Shown in pieces: positions 33,559 through 46,334 of a stretch of DNA of 64,000 nt. The first letter of the stretch is position 1, and each line of letters opens with the position of its first letter. The DNA lies in assembly GCF_027409185.1 (NCBI RefSeq), contig NC_084465.1, forward strand, positions 27,507,864 through 27,571,863. Direction: 5' to 3'. Under the pieces are notes generated by a model. That model worked only from the letters and a program-made list of their open reading frames with translations, had not been told where the DNA came from and searched no databases. The DNA comes from Cynocephalus volans (Eukaryota; Chordata; Mammalia; Dermoptera; Cynocephalidae). Both the position numbers and the translations under genes were made by a program.

Positions 33559-36500
33559 TTTGCTTACAAAGGATGTGCTGAACCACACCCAACCAGACTG
33601 GAGGTGAGGGCCCTGACCAAACTATCCTATTTTCCCAACAATGAGACTTCCAGGTTACCTCCTGGTCTTGTGGCTCTGGAGGACCAGGGTACAACCTCCT
33701 GCGTCTGGGGTGGAGGGAAGGGGTAGAGATGGGAGGATTGATTAAATCATTCTTGGGAGTTTTAGGAAGCATTATTAGCATCTTAGTTCGCAGCTTGCCT
33801 TTAGTTAGGACTGTTCTATCCAGCAGGACAACAGAAGTGGTCGGCAGGAAGCATGCTGTGGTGTATTCCATGCAACCTGGCTGGCAATGCAAAACCTGCC
33901 TGCTCCAACACATCTCCCTCTTTGTGTGAAACCCCACCCTTTGGGATTAAGTGTTGTCCCACAAAAGACATATTTTAAAATCATATACCGAGTTTGTGCT
34001 ATGTGCCGGCACCATCTAAGAGCATTACATGTTTTGTCTCATTTAATTTTCACGGTGATCTTAAGAAACAGGTGCAATAATCATTATTATACATTTCACA
34101 AATGAGGAAACTGGCCTCTGAGAAAAGACACTCGCCTAGGGTGACAGCTCAAAAAAATGGCAAAATCGGGACGTCAAGCGCAGTTTAGGACGCTAGAATT
34201 CGTGTTTTTAACTATCCCTCGTGCTGCCTCTGATACTTACGCCTCCTGGGTATGCATCTATCCCCTGGCTTCTCTCCAGCGGAAAGGGGCACTCATGGGA
34301 GAGTTCCCTCCTCTCAATAAGTAATTGCTCTACCACGAAAATCCTGAGCCGGGGAGGTGTCACTCTTAAATGTCTGGATGACACTGTTTGCCCCTGGGGT
34401 CGAGGAGCGATGCGATGCGGGGCTGCCCAGTGTGAGGAGGAAGAGGACGGGCTGGTCCCCTGCGCCCAGCCTGGCTCAGCCAGAAACCGCCCTGGGCTGC
34501 CCGTGACGGGAAAGGGTCTGTCCTCACTTTCACCCTCCAGCTGAGACATCGAGGCAGGGAGAGGGGGGACAGGCGCAGAACCCAGAATCTCTGCTCGCGG
34601 GGCAGGCGCGTTTGCTGGTGATTTGGGGGTACCATGTCTGCCCCGTCCCATGGGGAGTCTGTCCCAGTCACCTTGGAAGCCACTCTCTTCTCAGATCTTA
34701 GCAGGGAGTCAGCGGGTGCCTTCGGGGTCCCGTTATACACAGGCTTCCGCATGGAAGGGCCTCCAGAAGGGATGGTCCCAGAACCCAGAACGGAGCTGCT
34801 CCACCTGAGGATGGCCTGGGGTAACCTGTGGTGACTGCTGGTGTGGCCCGGGGCTCCCTGAGGGGGAGCCCTAGGGAGCCGCCAAAGCCGGCCAGAATTG
34901 TAAACCCCTTAAGGTGGTAGATGCTGCCAAACTCCCTGGGACCAGAGCCCAGTCTTTGGGTGACAGATGTCAGCCTGTTGTGCGAGGTGCCTACCTGCAC
35001 ACCATAGGGACCTGTGCCACAACAGGCAAAGAAGTGGGCAGGAAGGAGGTGAAAGGTCCCTCTCCAGCTAAGCCTCACCCACACCCATGAGGTCAGCAAA
35101 CCTGGCCTAACAGGGAGGGCCATGGTGACTGAGTCTTTCCCCAAATCTGGAAAAGGCATGGGTCTTGCCCTGATCACAAGCAGGTCAACAACTAAGCAAC
35201 CAGCTTAAGGTTGTTGAAGCAGTGTTTCTTTGGGGGCAATTTCTATCCTGACTAATTTTGCTTGTAATAAATTTTAAGAAGGCGGTGAGGTTGGTGTTTT
35301 GTATTAGGCCACTCAGGGTCCCAGGGTAGGGATGCAGGTGGGTACAGGACTGGTCTGGAGCTTCATGCCCAGATGTCATGCCACCATGTGGACATTAGAC
35401 AGCAAGCATGTTGAAACTCGCTTTCTAACACCACCCTGTCTTGCATAACCTGGGGATTCCAAAAGTTTAAATAGAATAAGACAAATCATCTCCTCAGGCT
35501 CCTTGCCTGTGGTCAGAATTCTGGTGTCCAACCCTCAGCTAAAAAATATCTTTCCCACCTTTCCCTACACTTAAGTTTCTGATGGGAGCAATGAGCTGCC
35601 CGAGGCCTCTGAAACTCAGAATGGGTGTGCAGGCACCTTGCCATGTAGTCTTACCTCTGACCCACTGCCCTTGCTGGCTGAGAGGTTAATACAAGCCCTG
35701 CCTAAGGCTGGCACTTTGTCATCAGGGCTGCTGGAATCCAAAGCATGTCCATACTTAGGACAACCAAGATGTGAACCAGTCCTGACATACAGGTAGGATG
35801 CTAGCCTGGGATCACTAGAGTCTTAGGAAGGTGTGCCTGGTGGCAAGATCAGGGAAGATCAGTGTGGGGATCATACTGTCACGATATGCAGGTGTTCTCA
35901 CACACACACATCACACAACCGCAAAGGGTATTTACACTGGGGGAACTTGGTAAATTATTGTTAAATGAAAAATTCTGGCTAAATTTTAGACTTAATAAAA
36001 GGGGTCATAACCATGGCCCAGCCCTTTGCACTCAGATCCCATACACCATGCTTTTTCATCCCTGGCCTTTTTCCTGTGTTGTCCTGTTTTCTGTGTTTGG
36101 AATGCTCCCACCTCCTCACAGACCTCACTCCTCATCCTTTAAGGATAGATGTCACTTCTTTTAGGAAGTCTTTGCCAACTCTCCTAGTCTAGGTCAGTGT
36201 CCTTCCTGTGTGCTCCCATAATACCTTCACTTCCTTCCTGTATTAGCCTGTGTCACATGGGAGTTGTTATTACCTGTTTCCTAGCCTGAGTCTTTCATTA
36301 GACCCCAGGCCTTGAGGCTTATGGTTCATGCCCCTGCCCCTGTGCCTCGCACACAGTAGATGCTCACTTGATATTTGTGGGATGAATGTGTCAGGGACGC
36401 TTCTGCTTCTACTTCCTTCTGTGTAGCTGACCTGGAGTTAACCACCTGTCCGGTGAGATGTAAGATTTACCTCTTGCAGAGAGAGTTGTGTTTTATAAAA

Positions 36501-36850
36501 GCCTTCAAGCCTGAAGAAATAATATCTAAAGCTCAGGCTCTCCTTACCCCTTACTCCTGCAAATAACACGTGGGGGAGGTTGGTGGTCATCTGTTCTGGG
36601 GCTGATTCTTCTAAGCAATGGCAGGAATGTGCCAGTGTCTTGAAATGAACTGGAGGAATTTTTAGGTCTTGAGGATCCCTTTGATCCAGTGGCACAATGT
36701 GCAGTGATACAATGGGCAACTGGAAAAGGAGGCGGATATGGACTTCTTGAGTCTGTGCCATACTGTGGGGCTGGCAGAGGATCTCTCAACAGCAGTAGCT
36801 ATCCATGGAGGATGTGTGGAGAAAGGAGAGAGTAAGATCAAGAACTTATT
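33557..36850. other. intergenic DNA with MIR and L2 relics
   Basis: MIR-like at about 34000-34150 ('atgtgccggcaccatctaag...caaatgaggaaactg'). GC-rich 34220-35180 with open frames but no recognised protein. L2-like at about 36030-36400 ('cctcactcctcatcctttaaggatag...gtgcctcgcacacagtagatgctca'). Confidence 0.5.
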
Positions 36851-36920
36851 TTTAGAGTGCAGCCTTATAACACTAAGGTCACGGGTTCAGATCCCCATAT
36901 CGTCCAGCCACCCCCAAAAG
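36851..36920 (+). mobile_element. tRNA SINE, 5'-truncated
   Basis: TTAGAGTGCAGCCTTATAACACTAAGGTCACGGGTTCAGATCCCC ... CCAGCCACC then A-rich. The first about 20 bases are missing. Confidence 0.8.
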
Positions 36921-37089
36921 GAAAGAACTTGTTTTATTTGCTTCATTGCCTTTCAGTTTATTTTGTGCTTATTTAATCAGCCAAGATGCTGTGATCATAC
37001 ATATATGTATATGAGTATGTATGTATAAATAATGTGCTTGAGGTTGAGGACTGGGCATAGACATTCTAAATAATAAAAATTATAGGAGT

Positions 37090-37282
37090 GGGGCCTGCCC
37101 GTGGCTCACTCGGGAGAGTGTGGTGCTGATAACACCAAGGCCACGGGTTCGGATCCCTATATAGGGTTGGCCGGTTAGCTCACTTGGGAGAGCGTGGTGC
37201 TGACAACACCAAGTCAAGGGTTAAGACCCCCTTACCGATCATCTTTTAAAAAATAAATAAATAAAAAATTAAAAACATAAAA
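37090..37282 (+). mobile_element. tRNA-Ile SINE, dimer
   Basis: GGGGCCTGCCCGTGGCTCACTCG ... central TATATAGGGTTGGCCGG ... CCGATCATCTTTT, then an AAATAAAT-type tail. Flanking duplication AATAAAAATTATAGGAG. Confidence 0.9.
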
Positions 37283-39135
37283 ATAAAAATTATAGGAGGT
37301 CATTGTTTTGGATGAAGTTTCTACACTAGGCTCCAAAAGACCAGACTGGAAATCAAAATGGAGTCACTACCGGTCAGTTCCACATCACCAAGTCTAAACT
37401 AAGTTGTGGTCCGAACTTCCAAGAAATCAGGAGAGAGCTAACAGCCAAGTTCCCAAAGAGGCCAGTTTAAATCTTTAATAGGCGTGATGAAAATGAAGTC
37501 CCTTCTGCTTTAATCCTTACACAAAAAGTATAGCCTGAAGTAACCTGATGTTAAATAATCAGCTGTTTTTCTATTGTTCTGTCTCCCTGTCCCACCTTAT
37601 AAGGAAAATAACTTTGAAATGACCAATTCACTTTTTGTTCTATGTTTCTGCTTTCTTCAGCCTTTTCTGTCTATAAAACCAACCTCCTCTGCTTGGTTCA
37701 TTGGAACACTTATTCTGTTTTATGGAATGAAGTGTGCCCAATTCCAGAATCACAATAAAGCCACCTAAGAACTTTAAAGTTGTTGTGATTTTTTCCTTTG
37801 ATAACAGATGATTTTATATATATATAGTGTGTGTGTTTCACACATCTGTGGACACTTGTGTGTTGCTGCGTCTTCAGGTCTGTCATGGAAGTGAGGAGAG
37901 AAGAAAGAGAGAGAATATACACTTATTGGGAACCTGCTGTACCAGATACTTTATGATTTGTATCTTATTTAATCTTCACAACAACCCTGTAGAATAGATT
38001 TTGCTATTCTCATTTTACAGATGAGGCAACACAGACTCAGAATGTTATTTCACTTGCCAAAGGACATTGTAATAATTTGTGGTCATGACAGTAACATTTA
38101 ATTTATGTCTGCTCTGTCATTTCCAGGTTCATCCCTATTCATTGTTTAGCGGTTGGCATCTAGGACACAGAAGAAAAGCACTGATTGAGTCCAGTTCAGA
38201 GGGATGGTTAAGCATTCAGACTTGGGGGTCAAACTGATCAAATTCAAATTCTACCTCTGCCATTTATTGTGTGGCCTTGGCATTAGGAATGTGCCCTTAG
38301 TGTGTCAGTGCCTTAAAAAAAAATACCATAGGTTTACCGTTATTAAACAGTTAGTTCCAAACAACTTAATAAGTACTTATGTCCTAACAGTTTCGCTGTT
38401 TTTACAAAATAATGCACATAAATCGAAGAAAAGTATTTTTATTTTATTCTGGAATGACCACAGTTACTTACTGATGGGACATCTGTGCCTGTTGGGCACT
38501 GTACTACTTCTCCAACTGCGGAAACAGATTTGACATCACCACATTCATTTCCTGTTCCACGCTGATTTTCAGGCTGGAAAATCCAGTTTTGCAGAGATAC
38601 GACGTTATTGGAAGGAATGTAGCGCCATCTACTGTAGAAATGGTGAACTACCTCAGGTTAGTGCACATGGTATCGGACAGACGCCGAGCACTGCTGTGTT
38701 TCCCCGAACTTTTCCAGAAATCCTGCTGAATCTCTGTGAATGCACTGTCGCCATTTGGAGTGCCTTAGTGAACAGTTTGGGAATTGTGATATCAGGGACT
38801 ATGCAAGGTAAGTTGGACAACTTATCCTTTCTGTGCCCTGGTTTCCTACCCTGTAAAGTGAATAGTAATACCTAGCTGATGGGATTATGATGCGGTTTAA
38901 ACGACAAGGCCCCTGTACGATGGGTCTTGATGCTGTACATTAGAATCACCTGGGGGAGCTAATAAAGACATGGGTGTCTCGAACCCTACCTACAGATTCG
39001 GATGTAATTGGTTGGGGAGGGGCCCAGGTAGAGGAGTTACTTTTTTAATTACCCCAGGAGATTTTAATGTGCAGCCAGGGTTAAGAATCACTGGTCTTGC
39101 ACACAGTAAGTAAAGAGGATATTTTAAAAATAAAG
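37283..39135. other. intergenic DNA with MIR relics and a unique block
   Basis: MIR-like at about 37920-38080 and 38205-38300. The block 38540-38820 is non-repetitive, has several CpGs and contains a CTCF-like motif. A further MIR-like relic is at 38900-39110. Confidence 0.5.
38622..38635 (-). promoter_or_regulatory. CTCF-like motif, one mismatch
   Basis: On the - strand ACAGTAGATGGCGC matches CCASYAGRKGGCRS at 13 of 14 positions. It lies in unique sequence and points toward the + strand motif at 6189, with HILPDA between them. Confidence 0.45.
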
Positions 39136-39185
39136 GTAGGGATCGGATTCCCATACTAGCCAGCCACCAAATAAATAAATAAAAT
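39136..39185 (+). mobile_element. SINE 3' fragment
   Basis: GGGATCGGATTCCCATACTAGCCAGCCACC followed by AAATAAAT. Tail part only. Confidence 0.7.
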
Positions 39186-39630
39186 AAAAGTAATATTTGT
39201 ATTGTGGTTATGCAGAAAGAACAGAAACCTAGGTATCTGAAGACCTGAGTTCTAGAACTTCTTTCTCATTCAATGGCTGTGTGATCTTGCATAAGTCACT
39301 TACTGTCTCTTCACTTATATTCTTCCGTGTAAAATGAGGAAAATAATTTGTGTCCAGTCATGATTCATACGATTATCATGACATGTGAAATAATGAGTGT
39401 GAAACTGTTCTTTAAACTGTATAGCACTATACACCAGTGTAAGGCATTGAGAAGCAGGAGATATGGTCTCTTTCCTCAAAGAACTATCCAGAAAGGCTCC
39501 TGGTAACCCAGGACACTTAAGGAGCAGTGTGTGTACTAAAAAGAGAATGGATTTTGGAGACAGATAAGTTATAATTAAATATCAGCTCTGCCACTTACAT
39601 ATGTATGATTTCAAGCAAATTTTAAAACCT
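39186..39630 (+). repeat. MIR relics
   Basis: 'aacctaggtatctgaagacctgagttctag...ctgtgtgatcttgcataagtcacttactgtctc' is MIR-like, with a second weaker match to 39610. Confidence 0.7.
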
Positions 39631-40620
39631 TTTTATACACACCTGTCAGAATGGCAAAAAACAAACGAAAAAACCTGACCATTCCAAATGCTGGCAAGGA
39701 TGCCGAGCCGCTGGAACAGAGCATGCAAAATGGCGTGGTTACTTTGGCAAACAGTTTAGCGATTTTTTATAAAATTAAGATATAAATTAAGTGGGGCACA
39801 TGCACTTACCATATGCCCCATCAACCTCACCCTGATTTACCCAAGAGAAGTAAAAACTTAATTTATACAAAACCTACATGCAAATGTTTATAGTGGTTGT
39901 GTTCATAACTGCCAAAAACTGGAAACACCTCAAATGTCCTTCCACTGGTGAGTGGGTAAACGACGTGTGGCACATCTACGTAATGAACTACTGCTCAGCA
40001 ATAAAAAGGAAGGGCCTACAGACACAAAACTATATGTTTCTCTTAGCACTATGCTAAGAGAAAAAAGTCAGACACAAAAAGGTACATATTGTATGATTCC
40101 ATTTATGGGACTACTGGAAAGGACAAAATTACAGGAATAGAAAACATTTTAGGGGTTGCCAAGGACTAGGGATGGGGTGGGGGCGGGGCGGGACAGTTGG
40201 ACTACACAAGGGCAGTTTGAGGTAATGGGAATTGTTCTATCCTTTGACTGTGTTGGCATTTACATGACTTTGTACATTGTCAAGACTCAGAACTGTACAT
40301 CAGTAACAGTGGATTTTACCATATATACATATACAAAAATTTAAGTGAATTAAAAGCCACATACTGTTTGATTTCATTTATATGAAAAGTCCAGAGTAGA
40401 CAAAGTCACAGAGACAGAAAGTAGATTAGTGGTTACCAGGGGCTGGGGAGGAGGGAAGAACGGGGGTGACTATTAATGGATGTGGAGTTCCTTTTTGGGG
40501 TGATGAAAATGTTCTGGAATTTGGTGATGGTTGTATAACCTTGTGAATATGCTAAAACCCACTGAATTATAGTTTAAAATGTTGATTTTATGGTATGTGA
40601 ATTATATATCAATTTTTTAA
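39631..40620 (+). mobile_element. LINE-1 3'-end remnants
   Basis: 'ctgtcagaatggcaaaaaacaaacg', 'aatgtttatagtggttgtgttcataactgcc', 'gattccatttatgggactactgg', and a second, similar 3' end from about 40350 ('tgtttgatttcatttatatgaaaagtccagagtagac'). The two tails overlap in content, so two insertions or a tandem arrangement are likely. Confidence 0.75.
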
Positions 40621-43600
40621 AGTAAATTAAAACATTTTTTTTTAGCTACAGTTTTCTCCTCTATCAGATTAATATTCCTGCTTCATAGGGTGGCTGTGTG
40701 GAGTGGATTTAATGTGGTGAACAGCGTAGCACTGATTTCATACTGGATGCTACGGTTCTGGCTTCATCACTCTGGGTGGCCTTGGGAGAACCAACTCCCT
40801 TCACCGAGCCTCGTGTTTCTCCCTTGCAAGATGAAAGAGTTGGACTAGATGAACTCTCAGACCCCTCTCACCTAGCAGGACGCTCTGCGGCACCCCTTGA
40901 TTTATGGAAACACTAAGAACAATAACTTGTGTTTGTGTAATTCCTGACACTTTTCAAAGCACTTTCAAGTAACTTGATTTGTTATCTCAGCTACTGTTTA
41001 ATATATTCCATCATGGTGACAATCAGTCTTCAGAAAACCGGGTGATAAACCACCAGGAAGACGAGGCCGGAAGTGACAGCGCCAGGGCAGGGGAAGCTAA
41101 CACACCCATGCAGAAGGGCCCATGGACAGAGCTGCTGCTCATAGCCCCTGTCCCCCAAGACCAGGACAGGTGCCAGGCCTTGTCCCCATGCCAGCACCCA
41201 GGGAGACAGCAGCAGAGCTGGTGCACTCAGTGGGTTTGTCACAGACCCCCCCACTCCACACTCCTCCCCCAGCTGGCTCAGGATTCTCGGGGCCACAGGA
41301 ACCCACTCTGTTGCCGGTTGGTGGTGATGGAAGCTTTCCAAACCACTTCCTAAATCTGCTTTCAGTTTTGGGAGAATTCCTCTTGATTTTGTTGACTGGA
41401 AACTCACCAGGGCAGTATCTCACAGCATTTCAAGATTGCAGATATGATGTCTTTTCTCTTTTTTCAGTGCACACAGGGTGAGGGAGACTTAGGGCTCTCT
41501 CTCTCTCTCAGGCCTGCCTGGAAGGTGCGGTGGGATTGCGTCAGGGGTGGAAGATGGGGGAATAGAGTGAAGACCACATAGGCCTATAATGCAGGGTGAC
41601 AAGGAGCCGCAAAGGGTGCGTCTTGTAATCCCACCAAGATCTCATCCGGCCTGGGCTCATTAGGCCCACCTCTGTGCCTCCCCCCTCACTCCAGGGCTGC
41701 CCTTCCTGGTACTCCCACGTGGCTCTGGGCTGAGCCGCAGACACATTTAAGGCAGGGGAAGGCTGTGCTGTGGATACAGCTCCAGGCTGCAGGTATCCAG
41801 GTGGGGCTTGGGCCTGCACCAGGCCCTGTGGATCAGCCACGAGACCTAAGTCTCCAGGCAAGAGACCCTCGGTGCCCGCTCACACCACCCTGAGGACCGA
41901 GCCGGGGTCTGAGCTGGATTGCTTGGGGGGAGGAGTGGAAATGGGGCCCACGTGTCCCCTCAGGGGAGTGAGTGGGAGGGGCAGAGGGAGCTACAACAGC
42001 TGTGGGAACCAACCGGGTCTCAAGGCCTGGGAGCAGGGTGGGAGGTGCCACTCCCAGATGTAACCAATTAGGCAAGTAGGAGGCAAGGCCTGGGGCAGGA
42101 TGGAGGCTGGGGGAGAGCCTGGGACCACCTCTCCTGTGGGTGGGACCATACCCTTCCCCTCCCTCCCAACATCCTGGCCTCCACTGCCCCCTGCCCTCTG
42201 TTCTATAAAACCCAGCAGCCTGCGTGCCACCTGAGACCTGGCAGAGGGCAGGGGGAGGCAGGGGCTTAGCAGACAGGGAGGGGGTGGGCTTTTTCTGAAC
42301 TTTGGACCCAATTGCTGTCCCAAACTTGGACCGGAACATCTTCCCCCTTCTGCTCTCCTGGCACTCTGCAGACTGAAAAGCGCCCACAGCAGCAATTCCG
42401 CAGGCCGGCCAATGCAGGGGCTAGGGTGGGGGCCTCTGCTTTCAAGCCCTGGGCAAGAGGCAGGAGTGGGTTGGGGTGAAGGCCGGGGTTTGTTGTGGCT
42501 TCAATAATGTCAGGGCCTCCCGGGCAAGAGAAAAGTGTAGCTTGCACATTGCTTACATTTTTCTTATGAGGCCAGAGTGGGAAATGCTTGGAAATAAAAT
42601 CAAGGGATGGTGGGCAGACTGTCCTCAGAGACACTTGGTGCTCCTGTGCCCCTGTGGGTGAGGGGAAGGGCGTCTCAGAGGGGGTCCAGTGCAGTGGATG
42701 CTGTGGCCCCAGGTGGAAGGAACTGCTGTGGTCTCGGCCTAGATGTCTCCTGGGCCAGTGACCCCAGCACTATACCAGCTCTTTATGGCCCAACGTTATC
42801 CTCAGTGGAGAAACTGAAGCAGGCACAGCACTGCACGAAACCATCGGCCGGCGAAGCTTTCAGCCTGCTTAAGGCCTGGAGGCCAGGGCCGGGATGAGGA
42901 CTGGGAGGGAGAGGAGTCATGGGGCCGGTGCCTGGGTCTCCATCACTTGGGCCTGGGTGGGTGGCAGCGATGGGAGAGAGAGCCAGGTTTGGGGCTGTGC
43001 CTCCTGCAGGACCTCTAACCTCTGCCCGCTGCTCCTTCTCACCTGGCCTCACCCACCTCCTCAGTATCTGGCACAGGCAGATGACTCTGGCTTCTAAGGC
43101 GTCCGGGGCAGCTCCTGGAAATTCACTTCTACTTTCCCCACATCCCATCCCCACATTGTCTCCACTGGCCTAAACCACCTCCAGTTATTCTTTCTTTTCT
43201 GCCTTTCATTCTCCTTTTTACCCTTTTCTGACCATGCTCCAGGACGCTTTACCTCAGGGTCCCCAAATGTAGAATGGAGAGGAGAGACCCCAGTCATTCA
43301 GAACAGACTTGCAGGGACTGAAGTTGTGTAATGACTGCCTGGGGACCTTCACTGCTCCCTGCTTCTCAGACAGGCCTCAGCATCTGCCCTTGGGTCTCCT
43401 CAGAGCATCTGAGTGGGCAGCTCTCGCTTTGCCCCTCACTCCGCCAGCTGAGACTCTGTCCCCACTTCCCCCACTCCAGCAGTACGGAACACCTGTCTGT
43501 TCCAGCCCCCTCCTATCCCCACCCTCCCACTTGCTGGCCGCTTCATTCCTAGTGACCGTGACCATGCCTTGGCGGGCCAGAAGCTGTTCTGTTTCTGTTG

Positions 43601-44334
43601 CACCAGCAGGTTCTCTTCTCAACTGATATTCTGTACTAAATGTGTCTGTGCTCTTTAGAATGGGATTCCATTTTCTCCCAGCCTCTCTCCATTTCTTGCT
43701 TGAGAAGTATGTGAGTGTGTGTGTGTTTGGGTTTCTACAGGGCTCCCTTTCAAATAAAGAGACAGGGATGTTCCAGAGTAGGACAGCTGGATTTGGGGCA
43801 GAAGGAAGCTTTGGTTTGGGTGATGCCCCTGAAGGTTGCATTTGGCTCCTGGTGGCTGATATCAGCGCAAGATGGGATCATGGCTCAGGTGAGGTAGATT
43901 CCACTGGGGAAAGGCCAGGGCCTGGGTAACAGGTGGACTTGGTTCTAGTCCCAGCTCAGAGACCATGACAGGATCCCCTCTCAAGCATTCTGTGTTTCGG
44001 TTTCCTCCTCTGTCACATGGAGATAACAAACTTGCCTTACCCAACCTACAAGCCGTGGAGTGGAAATCACATCCCATCCAGGGTGGGTGGCTCACTGCTC
44101 CCAGAAACCTCCTAGGTGCCCCCACCTCAGCACTTTGCCCATCTTCCCTCTTGGAATGTCTTCTCCAGGCCCCTCCCTACCTAAATCCTAACTCTCCTTC
44201 ATAGACCCTGTAGTCCTCTCTCTTCCATGAAACCTTCCCTGATTGCTCCAGCTGATAGTGCTGGGTCGCTTCTTTCAACTTCTGTAACACTCATAGTTGG
44301 CATTACCCAATGAGCATGTAATTCTGTAATTCTG
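40621..44334. other. GC-rich intergenic DNA
   Basis: MIR-like at about 40640-40870 and 43940-44040, L2-like at about 44110-44300. The 41-43.6 kb part is GC-rich with many overlapping frames on both strands, none matching a protein I know and none with clear splice partners. It may hold regulatory sequence. Confidence 0.45.
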
Positions 44335-44964
44335 ACAGGATTTCTCAACCTCAGCACTATTGACATTTTGAGCTGGATAATTCTTTGTTGTAGAGGGTGA
44401 TATAGATTGAATGCATCTCCCAAAGTTTCATGTATTAGAAACTTAGTCCCCACTGTGACATTGTTAACAGGGTAGGAAATCCCATTATGGTCATTGAAAG
44501 GTGGGTGATTGGATTGTGAGGTGATTGGATTGTGAGGACTGTACCCTTGAGAATGGATTGATCCATTCATGGAGTAGTGGGCGTGGTTCTGATGACTTCA
44601 TAAGGAGAGTGAGTGAGACATGAGAAGCTTAGCCCTGTCTCTCTTGCTCAAGCAGTTCCCCATGTGACACTCTGCACTGCTGTGAAGAGTCACCACACAC
44701 CCAGAACAAGAAGGCCCTCACCAGATGTGTTCCCTGGACTTCGGACTTCGCAGCCTTTGAAACTGTAAGAAATAAATTTTATTTCTTTATAAATTATGGA
44801 CAAATACGGAAGCTTACCCTGTGCAGTTTGGGATGTTCAGCAGCATCCCTGGCCTCTGCCCACCGGATGCCAGCAGCACCCTTCTGGCTGTGACAAACAA
44901 TATTGTCTCCAGACATGGCCAATGAATTCCGGAGGCAAAATCACCCCCAGTTGAGAACTACTAC
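44335..44964 (-). mobile_element. MER20-type transposon split by a MaLR LTR
   Basis: 44335-44398 (TTTCTCAACCTCAGCACTATTGACATTTTG...) and about 44800-44964 (GCAGCATCCCTGGCCTCTGCCCAC... CCCCCAGTTGAGAACTACT) are the two halves of one hAT-Charlie MER20-like element. The LTR at 44399-44799 sits between them. Confidence 0.85.
44399..44799 (+). mobile_element. solo MaLR (MST-type) LTR
   Basis: TGATATAGATTGAATGCATCTCCC ... GGATTGATCCATTCATGGAGTAGTGGG ... CCCTCACCAGATGTGTTCCCTGG ... GTAAGAAATAAATTTTATTTCTTTATAAATTA. A short internal repeat (GGTGATTGGATTGTGA twice, near 44504) is present. The last bases of the LTR are missing. Confidence 0.85.
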
Positions 44965-45119
44965 TTTATATTTGTATTTAGCTTTTAATGTTTCAGTTCC
45001 CTGGCTAGGTTCCTCTGTACGCCCTCACGTGCCTATGCACAGTTACAGCTGTCATGTGCCACAGTTATCTGTTGAACAAATCAATACAGTCTTTTCAAGC
45101 ATTAACAACAAAAGAAGTC

Positions 45120-45290
45120 GGGCTGGCCCGTGGCTCACTCGGGAGAGTGCGGTGCAGATAACACCAAGGCCACGAGTTCGGATCCCATGTAGGGATGGCC
45201 GGTTGGCTCACTGGGTGAGCGTGGTGCTGACAACACCAAGTCAAGGGTTAAGATCCCCTTACCCGTCATCTTTAAACAAACAAACAAACA
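45120..45290 (+). mobile_element. tRNA-Ile SINE, dimer
   Basis: GGGCTGGCCCGTGGCTCACTCGG ... CCCATGTAGGGATGGCCGG ... CCCGTCATCTTT, then (AAAC)n tail. Near-consensus copy. Confidence 0.9.
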
Positions 45291-45709
45291 AAAACACAGG
45301 AAGTCATCACAGCTACCTTTAGGCCTAGGATACACTTCTACAGGGTGAGAATATTCATATTTGCTTCTAAAAGGTCAATTCACTCTCTTCCCACAATCAG
45401 ATCATGAGGAACAATTGTTAGCAAGGAACTTTGCTATGTCTACTGCAGAAATTTTGTTAAAATAAATATAATCTACAACAAAAATATTTCCAATACAGGC
45501 CCACCACAAAAAAAAAAAAAAAAAATCCAAGCTAAAATCCACTTATTTCAAGTGATATCACTCAGATCAAAGTCTGAATCACAAAATAATCATCCTTTGA
45601 AGGCCACTGCAATGGGCTGTGACTTGTATTAGGTTCTCTGCTGATGGCATCAGGTGCTGTGCAATGGAAGAGGAGTTACTAGGAAGATATTTAAAATAAC
45701 AATTAGAAG
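45291..45709. other. intergenic DNA
   Basis: Nothing recognised apart from an A17 run near 45508. Confidence 0.5.
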
Positions 45710-45802
45710 CCTGGCTAATTAGTACAATTGGTTAGAGTGTGGTGCTCATAACATCAAGGTCCAGGGTTTGATCCCTGTACCTGCCAGCTAAGAAAAAAAA
45801 AA
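45710..45802 (+). mobile_element. tRNA-Ile SINE, monomer
   Basis: GCCTGGCTAATTAGTACAATTGGTTAGAGTGTGGTG ... CTGCCAGCTAAG then A12. Target-site duplication TAACAATTAG. Confidence 0.88.
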
Positions 45803-46334
45803 ACTAAAAGTAACAATTAGAGTGTCTCCCCTACTCAGAAAGTCTCTCTTGTTTCCCTCCAGGTTGGACCGTCTCCCTCCTTTTGCTCTCCAGAGCTGTT
45901 TGTGCCCCTCTTTTGGCAATGCCCAGGCAGTGGGAGTCGTTAGAAAAGGCTCATGTGTTGGAGCAAACAGGCCAAGGGTCTAAGCCAGGCTCCACCAATC
46001 ATCCCTCTCTGACTGTGGACATGCTGCTTAATCTTCCTGAGCCTCAGCTTCCTTGCCTGAGAAATAGGCATAAGTAAAGCGACGCAGTGAGGATGAATGA
46101 GCAGGGTATGCAAAGTGCCTGTCCTTGTGTGTAGTTATCCTTGCTTCTTCTGCCCTCTCACATTGTGGGTAATCCAAGGGCAAGAACTGTATCCAATTCC
46201 CCTTTGTATCCCTCTAACACCTAACACGGTGCTTTGCCCACAGTAGGTGCTCCAAACATTTTTTTATTTCTATTTTTATTTTTAAATTAAATTAAAATTT
46301 TTTTCCTGTGGCTGGCTGGCATGGTGATCTGAAA
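45803..46334. other. intergenic DNA with MIR relic
   Basis: About 45960-46110 is MIR-like ('ctctgactgtggacatgctgcttaatcttcctgagcctcag'); 46170-46260 is an L2-like end. A short SINE-like scrap lies at 46305-46330. Confidence 0.55.

Noticed and set aside
33341-33937. 198-codon frame on the - strand
   Set aside because: It runs through the CA microsatellite (Cys-Val repeats) and shows no homology.
41030-43840. Several 95-184-codon frames on both strands, considered as a hidden gene
   Set aside because: Frames overlap each other on both strands, no domain or splice pattern fits, and the region is merely GC-rich.
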